Assembly: GCA_947178655.1 (NCBI GenBank) | Contig: CAMWZB010000062.1 | Location: forward strand, 1-6,443 | DNA length: 6,443 nucleotides | From: an uncultured Porphyromonadaceae bacterium | GTDB lineage: Bacteria > Bacteroidota > Bacteroidia > Bacteroidales > Muribaculaceae | Reading direction: 5' to 3' | Part shown: one piece after another, positions 1-6,189 of the stretch | Layout of the letters: every line of letters begins with the position of its first letter | How positions within the stretch are numbered: the stretch's first letter is position 1 | Position numbers and translations under genes: made by a program | Notes under the pieces: model-generated | What the model was told of the DNA's origin: nothing | Database searches by the model: none | Seen by the model: only the letters and a program-made list of their open reading frames with translations

Positions 1-1436
1 AACCTGTGCAGATGGTGTGGAGCAATGATGGCCGGCATCTCTATGTGGCCAATAAATCAGCTACGTATATCTACGAAAATATAGGCGACAACTTCCGCGA
101 AGTGCCCTTCTACATCGACCATGTGTATGAGGGCAAGGTCAGCGATGCCGCCGTACTTGACGCCAACACATACACTAACAAAGGGTGGAAGGACTTCCTC
201 GTGGCCAATAATTCCACCCGACTGGGCAGTGCCTGCCGTGTGGTGGTGGACGATGTCAACCCCGGCCGCTACTATGTGGCATGTCAGGGTCCGGGCATAC
301 TCACTGTGGAAGATGGCAAGATTCTGGCTGTGTTCGGCAAGGCGAACACTCCTATTCCCTCGTACTGGTGGCTCACCCGTATGGTCGATGTCGCCATCGA
401 CCCCGAAGGCAACCTGTGGGTGGGCATGGGATATGCCGGAGACCTTACGACCAGCAGCGGATACTTCATTCTGCCCAAGGAAAAACTCCGCGGCGACCTC
501 ACTGCAGTCAAGACTTCCGACTGGATAGTCGTGCCCCGTATACAGGATATGGGCCGCTACATATCGCGAGACAGCCGCATGCTCTTCACGAAGAAGAATC
601 AGGGCTTTGCATTCTTCGTCAGCGGAGAAGCCAGCTTCGGACTCGAGTGTGTGCACTTCGGCGGAAGCGGCTACACGGATGTGTCGTCGCTCCGCAGTGT
701 GCAGTACAGTGATTTCGAGGACTACGAGGGCAATGTGATAGGTCCGTATTATATCAACGACCTCAAGGAGGATGCTTCAGGCCGTATATGGCTCGCCACT
801 ACCCAGGGCGTGTTCTATTTCATGCCTTCCGATCCTTTCGGCTCCGACTTCCGGGTGCGTCGTCCCATCGTGCCGCGCAATGACGGCACCAGCTACGGCG
901 ACTATCTGCTCGGGGGCGAGGAAATCCTCGGTGTGGCATGTGACCCGTCGGACCGCAAGTGGCTCGCCACGGCCAATTCGGGCGTCTATCTGGTCAGTGC
1001 CGACGGCACGCAGGTGATAGCGCACTTCAATACCAACAATTCGCCTCTGCCTTCGAACAAGGTGGAGAGCGTGACCTGCGACCCGCTGTCGAACCGCGTG
1101 TACTTCGGCACTCCCCTTGGCGTGGTGGCATTTGACAGCAATTCCTCTCCGGCAGCCGATGACTACTCCGATGTCTACGCATATCCCAATCCTGTCCGCC
1201 CCGATTATACAGGGTGGATAACCATCAAGGGACTGATGGACAATTCGCTTGTCAAGATTGCCGATGCCTCGGGAAATGTATTCTTCACCGGCACGTCGGA
1301 AGGCGGCATGATCACCTGGGACGGCTGCGACTCCTCCGGACGTCGAGTGCGCTCGGGTATCTATTACGTGCTGGCTTCCCAGAACGCTTCGGGCTCGTCG
1401 TCAGGCGTAGTCACCAAAATCATGGTGGTGAACTGA
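1..1436 (+). CDS. porZ: PorZ-like T9SS beta-propeller protein, C-terminal part (5' end outside window)
   Basis: The reading frame is open to the left edge (the codon at 3-5 is in frame), so the start lies outside; about 477 residues are visible. Counting from the GTG codon at position 6, the visible part carries propeller-type repeats with a hydrophobic-D-P/S-x-G-x-x-W/Y pattern: VDVAIDPEGNLWVG (127-140), DLKEDASGRIWLATTQGVFYF (252-272, in two overlapping pieces), GVACDPSDRKWLATANSGVY (309-328) and ESVTCDPLSNRVYFGTPLGV (354-373). A C-terminal Ig-like domain of about 85 residues follows, with YPNPVRPDYTG (393-403), WDG (438-440), SGIYYVLAS (450-458) and a terminal KIMVVN. Known of the family: PorZ is a surface component of the T9SS attachment complex that delivers anionic LPS to the sortase, about 780 aa in Porphyromonas, with two propellers plus a CTD. 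The roughly 300 missing N-terminal residues fit that length. Whether it does the same job here is inference. An alternative is another two-component-regulator-type propeller protein, but the CTD wording strongly favours PorZ. Confidence 0.85.
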   Translation, partial: PVQMVWSNDGRHLYVANKSATYIYENIGDNFREVPFYIDHVYEGKVSDAAVLDANTYTNKGWKDFLVANNSTRLGSACRVVVDDVNPGRYYVACQGPGILTVEDGKILAVFGKANTPIPSYWWLTRMVDVAIDPEGNLWVGMGYAGDLTTSSGYFILPKEKLRGDLTAVKTSDWIVVPRIQDMGRYISRDSRMLFTKKNQGFAFFVSGEASFGLECVHFGGSGYTDVSSLRSVQYSDFEDYEGNVIGPYYINDLKEDASGRIWLATTQGVFYFMPSDPFGSDFRVRRPIVPRNDGTSYGDYLLGGEEILGVACDPSDRKWLATANSGVYLVSADGTQVIAHFNTNNSPLPSNKVESVTCDPLSNRVYFGTPLGVVAFDSNSSPAADDYSDVYAYPNPVRPDYTGWITIKGLMDNSLVKIADASGNVFFTGTSEGGMITWDGCDSSGRRVRSGIYYVLASQNASGSSSGVVTKIMVVN

Positions 1437-1452
1437 CCGGATGTATTTTCCG

Positions 1453-1488
1453 TTATTACAGGTGTATATATACGTAAACGTGTAATTA
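1453..1488. promoter_or_regulatory. Imperfect inverted repeat just before the 176-aa gene
   Basis: In the 51-bp gap after the porZ-like gene, an 11-nt arm TTATTACAGGT (1453-1463) faces ACGTGTAATTA (1478-1488), with 9 of 11 positions complementary. The AT-rich spacer contains the palindrome GTATATATAC (1464-1473). The right arm runs into the A of the ATG at 1488. It could be an operator or a weak hairpin at the ribosome entry site. There is no U-tract, so it is not a standard terminator, and I see no clear Bacteroidetes TAnnTTTG promoter box here. Confidence 0.3.
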
Positions 1489-2018
1489 TGTACGAATCTT
1501 CACTGCGCTACGCTGATGAGCGCGACAAATCATACGGTATTGCAGGGATGACCATAACTCTGGTGGCCTGCGACGGAGAGGAATCGCTCGCCGAGATACA
1601 TCTTGATGCCGACCCCGGCGAATGTATGGTCATGAGCCATGCATTCGGACTCAAGGGCAATCCCCGCATGTCGGCCAAGATAGTATGGCACCAGACTCTC
1701 AATGACCTTCGCCTCTCGACATCCATGGCTCTGGGCAACATCGTCTGCCGCCGCTACATCCTCGGAGGCCGCGGCCTCACGTCAAACGATACGGCTCAGA
1801 TCCGCAGCGCTGTCCTGGCTGACGCGGCAGAATACTGCTCTCTGGACGAGGACGAGAGCGGACGGCTCTTCGACTCGTGTCTGGGATATGTCGACCGTAT
1901 ATTCCGCCAGCGGGCTGTCGCCGGAGTGGTCGAGGCCTTCGCCGAACATCTCACACAGCGCCGCTCCATGACGGCTTCCGAAGCCATAGAGCTTCTTGCC
2001 GGTCTCGGCGTGCGCTGA
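1488..2018 (+). CDS. Conserved-looking hypothetical protein, 176 aa, function unknown
   Basis: I do not recognise this gene with a known function. It encodes a soluble, acidic 176-aa protein with no signal peptide and no membrane segment. The N-terminal half (residues 18-90) reads like a beta-rich domain ([20 protein letters not shown], then [20 protein letters not shown]), and the C-terminal half (100-176) is predominantly helical. The first ATG of the frame is used; it follows the porZ-like stop by 51 bp and precedes panB by 61 bp on the same strand. The reading frame is well kept, with strong G/C at third codon positions like its neighbours, which supports a real gene. Its cytoplasmic location is inferred from the absence of export signals. 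Confidence 0.75.
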   Translation: MYESSLRYADERDKSYGIAGMTITLVACDGEESLAEIHLDADPGECMVMSHAFGLKGNPRMSAKIVWHQTLNDLRLSTSMALGNIVCRRYILGGRGLTSNDTAQIRSAVLADAAEYCSLDEDESGRLFDSCLGYVDRIFRQRAVAGVVEAFAEHLTQRRSMTASEAIELLAGLGVR

Positions 2019-2079
2019 TTCACGCTCTTTCGAAACTCTACCTCTGGAAATATCATATTATTCAGAACGCAAAAAACAC

Positions 2080-2901
2080 ATGTCGACAAATACAGTAGAC
2101 AACAAGCGCAAAGTGACCACTTCGCGTCTTATCGAAATGAAACAGCGAGGCGAAAAAATCGCCATGCTCACGGCCTACGATTATTCCATGGCCAAACTCA
2201 TCGATGAAGCCGGTATCGATGTCATCCTCGTAGGTGACTCTGCCTCGAATGTCATGGCCGGCAATATGACCACACTCCCCATCACGCTTGACCAGATGAT
2301 ATATCATGCCAAGAGTGTCATCAAGGGCACTCAGCGTGCGCTGGTCGTGTGCGATATGCCGTTCGGCACATATCAGGGCAATCCGATGGAAGCCCTCGCT
2401 TCGGCTGTCCGCATCATGAAGGAAAGCCATGCCGAAGCCGTCAAGATGGAAGGCGGAGCCGAGATACGGGAGTCAATCGAGCGCATACTCAGCGCCGGTA
2501 TTCCTGTCATGGGACACCTCGGACTCACCCCTCAGTCCATAAACAAGTTCGGCACTTATGCCGTACGCGCCAAGGAAGAGCGCGAAGCCGAGAAGCTCAT
2601 CGCCGACGCCAAGATGCTTGAGGAGATAGGCTGCTTCGCCCTTGTACTCGAGAAAATCCCTGCCGGGCTGGCTGCCCGCGTGGCAAGCGAGATTTCGATA
2701 CCTGTCATCGGCATCGGTGCCGGCGGCGGTGTCGACGGTCAGGTACTGGTGATGCATGATATGCTCGGCATCAATCAGGGCTTCTCTCCCAAGTTCCTTC
2801 GCCGCTACGCCGATCTTTCCACGGTGATCAATCAGGCTGTAGGCTCATACATCGACGATGTCAAGAACTGCGACTTCCCCAACGAGAACGAACAGTACTG
2901 A
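2080..2901 (+). CDS. panB: 3-methyl-2-oxobutanoate hydroxymethyltransferase (ketopantoate hydroxymethyltransferase)
   Basis: Cytoplasmic enzyme that transfers a hydroxymethyl group from 5,10-methylene-tetrahydrofolate to 2-oxoisovalerate to make ketopantoate, the first committed step to pantothenate and CoA. The 273-aa product has the normal family length and a TIM-barrel pattern. Visible family motifs are KIAMLTAYD (26-34), VGDS (51-54), CDMPFGTY (91-98), VKMEGG (121-126), GHLGLTPQS (145-153) and VIGIGAG (209-215) followed by [12 protein letters not shown] (219-230). By comparison with E. coli PanB, D53 and D92 with E124 are the metal-site residues and E191 (in VLEKIP) is the catalytic base; all are present. 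The ATG at 2080 is chosen because it gives the normal N-terminus ([17 protein letters not shown]). An in-frame TTG at 1996 would overlap the preceding gene and add 28 unrelated residues. No panC or panD is in the window. Confidence 0.97.
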   Translation: MSTNTVDNKRKVTTSRLIEMKQRGEKIAMLTAYDYSMAKLIDEAGIDVILVGDSASNVMAGNMTTLPITLDQMIYHAKSVIKGTQRALVVCDMPFGTYQGNPMEALASAVRIMKESHAEAVKMEGGAEIRESIERILSAGIPVMGHLGLTPQSINKFGTYAVRAKEEREAEKLIADAKMLEEIGCFALVLEKIPAGLAARVASEISIPVIGIGAGGGVDGQVLVMHDMLGINQGFSPKFLRRYADLSTVINQAVGSYIDDVKNCDFPNENEQY

Positions 2902-2927
2902 TATCGCCTGACAAGCGGAAAAATACA

Positions 2928-2970
2928 CAGCAGACCCGACTTCCCGGCAATGTGGAAGTCGGGTCTGCTG
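2928..2970 (-). terminator. Rho-independent terminator hairpin between convergent genes
   Basis: A perfect 17-bp stem (2928-2944 paired with 2954-2970, arm CAGCAGACCCGACTTCC) closes a 9-nt loop. Read on the minus strand, the stem is followed within a few bases by a T-run (complement of the A-run at 2919-2923), the standard layout for ending the minus-strand block that stops at 2995. On the plus strand, the sequence after the stem (from 2971) has no U-tract. The hairpin could still stop panB transcripts less efficiently or protect their 3' ends, since panB ends 26 bp before it. Confidence 0.9.
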
Positions 2971-2994
2971 CATGTTCGGTGCAGATGATGAGTT

Positions 2995-3399
2995 TTACTC
3001 TCTCCGGAGACCTATCGTAGGGGCGGAGCGCCGCGAGAGCAGCATGGTGATGTCGTATACGGTGTAGGTCACGACGGCCGCAGCCATGCACATGATGGTC
3101 AGGGTCACTTCACTGCCGTACAGCGAGAACAGACGGGCCGCAGCAGTCCCTGCCGTGATACTCGCGGAGATGGCAGCTGCAAGGGCGGGATAGCAGAGCG
3201 CCGAGACGATGCCGCAGATGAATCCTGTGAATGCCGCCAGGACTATGGCCAGACGGTTGCGGCGGCGCTGCTGCTCAAGCTGCTGTTTGACCAGTTCGAC
3301 TGAGCGGAGTTTTTCTTCCAGTCGAGACATGAAGATGCTGTCCGGTGTCATGGCCGGACTGAAGTCTTGCAGAATGTCTCTGAGTCTATCTTCCTCCAT
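2995..3399 (-). CDS. Small membrane protein coupled to an ECF sigma gene; possible sigma regulator
   Basis: 134-aa protein with a cytoplasmic-looking charged N-terminus (1-48) and about three hydrophobic segments (roughly 50-70, 71-93 and 98-121). The N-terminal stretch has the pattern FSPAM..DSIFMSRLEEKL..VELVKQQLEQQRRR (residues 13-47), an amphipathic, possibly coiled helix ending in a basic stop just before the membrane. Its ATG at 3399 lies 14 bp inside the end of the upstream ECF sigma gene, so the two are translationally coupled. Genes in this position are often anti-sigma factors or membrane partners of the sigma factor, but no classical zinc-binding (HxxxCxxC) or FecR-type domain is visible, so that role is inference. 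It ends at the TAA just before the strong terminator and is the last gene of the block. Confidence 0.75.
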   Translation of the reverse strand: MEEDRLRDILQDFSPAMTPDSIFMSRLEEKLRSVELVKQQLEQQRRRNRLAIVLAAFTGFICGIVSALCYPALAAAISASITAGTAAARLFSLYGSEVTLTIMCMAAAVVTYTVYDITMLLSRRSAPTIGLRRE

Positions 3400-3880
3400 A
3401 TGGCTGATTGTTTAAGAATCCTTTGAGATGCTGTCGCCCCCGGGATAGCTGCTGCTTCACGGCGTCCTCGGAGCACTCCGTAATGCCGGCAATCTCGGCA
3501 ATCGAGTAGCCCTGCATATAGTGGAGCAGTATGGCGGAGCGTTCTTTGGCAGATAGCCTGTCCAGAGCCGAGTACAGGTCATCGTACTCGAATGCTCTGT
3601 CGGCGCGCTCGCTTCCTGCCACGTCCCTGCCCTCTGCCAGTGGTGCGGCCGATGTATGGCCGCGGCGGTTGCTGACGAATGTGTTGTAGGCTATGCGGTA
3701 AATCCAAGAGGAGAACCTGCACTCTTCCCGGAAGCTGTCGCATGCCAGATAGGCTTTGAGGAGAGTCTCCTGAGCAAGGTCGTCGGCAAGGGCGCTGTCA
3801 CCGCAGCAGAGAGCGGTCAGAAAGCGTCTGAGGTCTCTCTGATTGCTCTCTACGTACTGTATGAATTGCCCGCGGTCCAT
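3386..3880 (-). CDS. ECF-type RNA polymerase sigma-70 factor (downstream module)
   Basis: 164-aa extracytoplasmic-function sigma factor with only regions 2 and 4, the usual ECF length. Region 2 spans about 14-75, including the core-binding helix DLAQETLLKAYL (34-45) and the -10 recognition helix FSSWIYRIAYNTFVSNRR (56-73). A polar linker (74-100) follows. Region 4 spans about 104-155, with LSAKERSAILLHYMQGYSIAEI (109-130, in two overlapping pieces) and a helix-turn-helix ending VKQQLSRGRQHLKGFL (141-156) that would read the -35 box. It is the middle gene of a three-gene set: 8 bp after a DUF6249-like membrane protein, and overlapping a second membrane protein by 14 bp. The close packing suggests that one or both membrane proteins control it. 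Its target promoters are unknown; the motif upstream of 4314 is a candidate. Confidence 0.93.
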   Translation of the reverse strand: MDRGQFIQYVESNQRDLRRFLTALCCGDSALADDLAQETLLKAYLACDSFREECRFSSWIYRIAYNTFVSNRRGHTSAAPLAEGRDVAGSERADRAFEYDDLYSALDRLSAKERSAILLHYMQGYSIAEIAGITECSEDAVKQQLSRGRQHLKGFLNNQPYGGR

Positions 3881-3888
3881 CAGAGGTA

Positions 3889-4314
3889 TTATTCGGGGCG
3901 CTTGTCGCCGTCTCCGATACTCTTGCGGGTGACAAAGTACACCACGAGGTAGGCTATGCCTATGGCGAGGCAGACTCCGGCCACTATGAATGCCGGCTGG
4001 TCGTTGATGTCGAAGTAAGCAGTTGTACAGGCATCTATCACCGAGTATATGGCGGCGGCAATGCCTATGAGGGTGAATATGCAGCCTCTGAGCAGGCGCT
4101 GCTGAAGCACTTCGAGCGGCGTTTTCCGCTTCTTCCCGAGGGCTTCGACAAGGCTGTCGGCGTCAATACACGAATTGTTCTCAATGGCCTTGAGGATGAT
4201 TTCGGCGTTTTTGTTGTCCTTGTTGGTGTCATGGCGGTACTTTATCCATGAGATGAGCACAGGGAGTACCACACATATGGCTATGGGCACGATGATTGCT
4301 ACAAGTTCTTCCAT
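3889..4314 (-). CDS. DUF6249-like three-segment membrane protein
   Basis: 141-aa inner-membrane protein with hydrophobic segments at about 4-24, 77-97 and 108-128. Between the first and second lies a charged cytoplasmic-type region (25-75: KYRHDTNKDNKNAEIILKAI, then LVEALGKKRKTPLEVLQQRL). This layout of a short N-terminal helix, an 'x-K-x-AEIILKAIE' segment and a C-terminal membrane hairpin resembles the DUF6249 proteins found beside ECF sigma genes in Bacteroidales; I recognise the family by pattern only. It is the first gene after the promoter-like motif and lies 8 bp before the sigma gene, so it is probably co-transcribed with it. Its function is unknown; sensing or restraining the sigma factor is a plausible inference. 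Confidence 0.8.
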   Translation of the reverse strand: MEELVAIIVPIAICVVLPVLISWIKYRHDTNKDNKNAEIILKAIENNSCIDADSLVEALGKKRKTPLEVLQQRLLRGCIFTLIGIAAAIYSVIDACTTAYFDINDQPAFIVAGVCLAIGIAYLVVYFVTRKSIGDGDKRPE

Positions 4315-4319
4315 TTCTG

Positions 4320-4358
4320 TCTATATGGCTTAACGGGGGTTTGTAAATCTTTTTTCGA
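4320..4358 (-). promoter_or_regulatory. Promoter-like motif upstream of the DUF6249-sigma operon (copy 2)
   Basis: On the minus strand, TCGAAAAA is followed after 6 nt by ACAAACC (whole element 4338-4358). Within it, TTTAC (4347-4343) is followed after exactly 17 nt by TATAGA (4325-4320), 5 nt before the ATG at 4314. The same elements with the same 17-nt spacing precede the other ECF operon at 6190-6229. Spacing and shape fit an ECF-type -35/-10 promoter. The -10 so close to the ATG would make the mRNA nearly leaderless, which weakens the exact -10 assignment. Confidence 0.55.
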
Positions 4359-4368
4359 GATATCTCGA
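4355..4368. repeat. Perfect 14-bp palindrome TCGAGATATCTCGA
   Basis: Perfect dyad with arms TCGAGAT and ATCTCGA and no spacer, lying at the upstream edge of the promoter-like motif (its TCGA overlaps the motif's start). The position, just upstream of a -35-like element, suits an activator or repressor operator. No regulator for it can be named from the window. Confidence 0.4.
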
Positions 4369-4419
4369 CTGTAAGACGCCTGCCCGCAGCCAAAGGTGAC
4401 ATGGCCGTGCGAAAAAAAA

Positions 4420-5100
4420 TCAGATTGATTCGTAGTATCGGACGGTGGTGACGGTGTTGCCGTCGGCATCGGTGGCGGTGACGGTGCGGCAGCGGGTGCG
4501 GGAGCGGCTGTCGCGACCGGATGCTCCTGAAGAGCGAGTCTCGGTCTGATGGCGGCACAGCCGTCGGACTTCGTCGCCCCATTGGCGCAGTTCTTTCAGC
4601 TTGTCGAGCGAGCGCAGTTCATGGAGCTCTTCGAGCGAGGACAGTGATTGCAACGGATGGGACATGATGACGCCGTCCTGGTCGATGATGTCGCCGGTGG
4701 TTCCGTATCTGTCCTGCTCCTTGTCGCGCCATGTCATGACGAAGGTGTAGGATGTCGAGGAGCCATTGTGGCCGGGCGTGGACTGTAGTGTGTACTTCGA
4801 TTCGGCGCGGTTGTCCTCGAAGTGATATATGAAGCTGTCCTTGGTGCGCATGGCCGAGACGGTGTTCTCCCGTTCGCCCTCGAATGCATTGACGAGTTTG
4901 TCATAATACTTGGTAGAGTTGAAACTCAGCACCTTTGTTATGCGGCATATCTTGTGCCTCTTTGGAGTGCGGCGCTCCGAGTATGTCATCTCGACGTCCT
5001 TGTTGTGCTCTATCGACTTGACAACACGGTCTATACGGGCCTGGGCAGCGGCGCTGATGCCGCATACAGTGATGATAAGCAGTATGATGATATTCTTCAT
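4420..5100 (-). CDS. Secreted DUF5024-like protein
   Basis: 226-aa exported protein. The N-terminus is a signal peptide (K3, hydrophobic core 4-17, AAAQA at 17-21, with likely cleavage after A19 or A21). The mature start, RIDRVVKSIEHNKDVEMTYS (22-41) followed by ERRTPK, matches what I know of DUF5024 proteins, small secreted proteins of Bacteroidales often encoded beside ECF sigma/anti-sigma pairs; this is pattern recognition only. A leucine/glutamate-rich helix (about 153-178, SSLEELHELRSLDKLKELRQ) precedes an Arg/Ser-rich tail and a final TVTATDADGNTVTTVRYY. There is no lipoprotein cysteine, so the product is probably periplasmic. It lies 23 bp after the anti-sigma-like gene on the same strand and is probably the third gene of that operon. 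An A8 run (4412-4419) right after the stop is a T8 run on the coding strand. Confidence 0.75.
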   Translation of the reverse strand: MKNIIILLIITVCGISAAAQARIDRVVKSIEHNKDVEMTYSERRTPKRHKICRITKVLSFNSTKYYDKLVNAFEGERENTVSAMRTKDSFIYHFEDNRAESKYTLQSTPGHNGSSTSYTFVMTWRDKEQDRYGTTGDIIDQDGVIMSHPLQSLSSLEELHELRSLDKLKELRQWGDEVRRLCRHQTETRSSGASGRDSRSRTRCRTVTATDADGNTVTTVRYYESI

Positions 5101-5123
5101 TATAGTATGTGTGAAGGTGAGTG

Positions 5124-5681
5124 TTAGAAACTTTCGAGGATGTCGCGGCGCACGGATTCGGCCAGTACGGGGTCTGATATGTCGCGAGTGACGCTGGCCA
5201 GTATCTGCTCCTGCAGTTCGGCATCTATGTCGCGGCTGTCGAGCTCGGACTGCAGGCTGTCGGCGAATTGCTCGGCGCGAATCAGGTCGTCATATATGAG
5301 TCTTATGTCGGTCACGGTCTTGCCTCCGCGCGAGACATAACTTCCCTCCAGAGTGGCGTACAGCTCGGAGTCATAGTCGGCTCCCGGACTTAAGGCGAAG
5401 GGTGCGATGATGCCTGCCATAAGAGCCACTGATGCGGCGATGCCTGCCGCTGCGAGCCATTTGCCGCGGCGCCGTCGACGCAGTTCATTCCGGTCGGCTG
5501 CGGGTGCTGTAGCCTCGAGGGCTGCGTACCAGTCGAACATCTGACGGTATTCCTCCAGATCTCCGGCATCGGCATTTTGCGCGAACCATCCGTACACCGA
5601 CCGTTCCTCCTCAGGGGTGCTTGAGCCGTCGAGGAATTTCGCTATGAGTATTCTTACTTCGGATTCGGTCATATGTGTCAT
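5124..5681 (-). CDS. Anti-sigma-factor-like single-pass membrane protein
   Basis: 185-aa protein. Residues 1-60 look like the short cytoplasmic domain of Bacteroidales FecR-type anti-sigma factors (VRILIAKFLDGSSTPEEERS at 9-28, then VYGWFAQN). A basic stretch, ELRRRRRGK (66-74), precedes one membrane helix (about 75-98). The periplasmic part (99-185) is short and acidic, with LYATLEGSYVSRGGKTVTDI (108-127) and helical repeats rich in Asp, Glu and Ser. The normal FecR beta-domain is absent, so it is not a TonB-coupled FecR. The start ATG overlaps the sigma stop codon (ATGA at 5678-5681), which ties it to the upstream sigma gene as its likely membrane-bound inhibitor. The ATG for residue 4 is a possible alternative start, but the overlapping ATG explains the coupling better. 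Confidence 0.8.
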   Translation of the reverse strand: MTHMTESEVRILIAKFLDGSSTPEEERSVYGWFAQNADAGDLEEYRQMFDWYAALEATAPAADRNELRRRRRGKWLAAAGIAASVALMAGIIAPFALSPGADYDSELYATLEGSYVSRGGKTVTDIRLIYDDLIRAEQFADSLQSELDSRDIDAELQEQILASVTRDISDPVLAESVRRDILESF

Positions 5682-6181
5682 TTGTAGAGGATATTGATGT
5701 TGAAGACTCTTGCCACACGCCGGCGCGCTCTCGACAGTGCTGTGCGCACTGCGCCCTCCGATGTGTTGAGCAGTCTTGCTATGGTGGCGTTGTCATAGCC
5801 TTCGATGTGTCTCATCCGCAGGAGGGCCTGCTGTGTGTCGGGCAGCGAAGCCATCACAGAGTCGATGTACTGTGAGCGCTGACGGCTGATGAGAGCGTCG
5901 TCGGGCTGCTCATCGTCGGTGGCGTCGGCTTCCGACAGGTCGCAGCGGTCGCTGTGGTGCGAATCCCGCACCGACGTCAGGGCCAGCCGCTTGGCTATCA
6001 GCACGGCCAGAGCCTCTACGGAGCGGTATTCTCCGAGGTCATCGCGCATCGACCACAGGCGCAGCATAGTGTCCTGGACTATGTCCTGTGCCTCGTCTGA
6101 TGAGCCGCTGATCTGTCCGGCTACTTTCAGCAGCCGGGGACGCAGAGAGCAGGCAAGTATTTCGAACTCTTGTGTGGTCAT
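5678..6181 (-). CDS. ECF-type RNA polymerase sigma-70 factor (upstream module)
   Basis: 167-aa ECF sigma factor. Region 2 covers about 12-75, with DEAQDIVQDTMLRLW (29-43), the core-binding signature, and an ALAVLIAKRLALTSVRDS helix (57-74) for the -10 contact. An acidic linker (81-97, EADATDDEQPDD) follows. Region 4 covers about 106-158, with LPDTQQALLRMRHIEGYDNA (113-132) and the recognition helix SEGAVRTALSRARRRVARVF (141-160). There is no extra C-terminal domain. It is the first gene of an operon: the anti-sigma-like gene overlaps its stop by 4 bp (ATGA), and the DUF5024-like gene follows. The only plausible start is the ATG at 6181, since the next Met is residue 39, inside region 2. The promoter-like motif at 6190-6229 lies directly upstream. 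Confidence 0.95.
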   Translation of the reverse strand: MTTQEFEILACSLRPRLLKVAGQISGSSDEAQDIVQDTMLRLWSMRDDLGEYRSVEALAVLIAKRLALTSVRDSHHSDRCDLSEADATDDEQPDDALISRQRSQYIDSVMASLPDTQQALLRMRHIEGYDNATIARLLNTSEGAVRTALSRARRRVARVFNINILYK

Positions 6182-6189
6182 TACACTCA

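Noticed and set aside
57..656. 199-codon open frame antisense to the porZ-like gene
   Set aside because: It lies fully opposite a well-supported gene with clear propeller motifs. Long antisense frames are expected in GC-rich coding DNA, and its translation shows no recognisable domain.
2039..2046. TACCTCTG as a Bacteroidetes -7 box (TAnnTTTG) for panB
   Set aside because: It has one mismatch, and no TTTG-like -33 box lies at the right distance. A promoter is possible here but not supported.
1996..2079. Longer panB start at an in-frame TTG
   Set aside because: It would overlap the preceding gene's end and add 28 residues absent from normal PanB; the ATG at 2080 gives the standard length.
4412..4419. 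T8 run on the minus strand after the DUF5024-like gene as a terminator
   Set aside because: No stable hairpin lies directly before the run; the only nearby stem (GACGG/CCGTC in the coding end) is too short and about 30 nt away.
4229..4582. 117-codon minus-strand frame rich in Arg, His and Pro spanning the gap and the DUF5024 3' end
   Set aside because: It overlaps two better genes in another frame, and its composition is typical of a frame-shifted shadow of GC-rich DNA.
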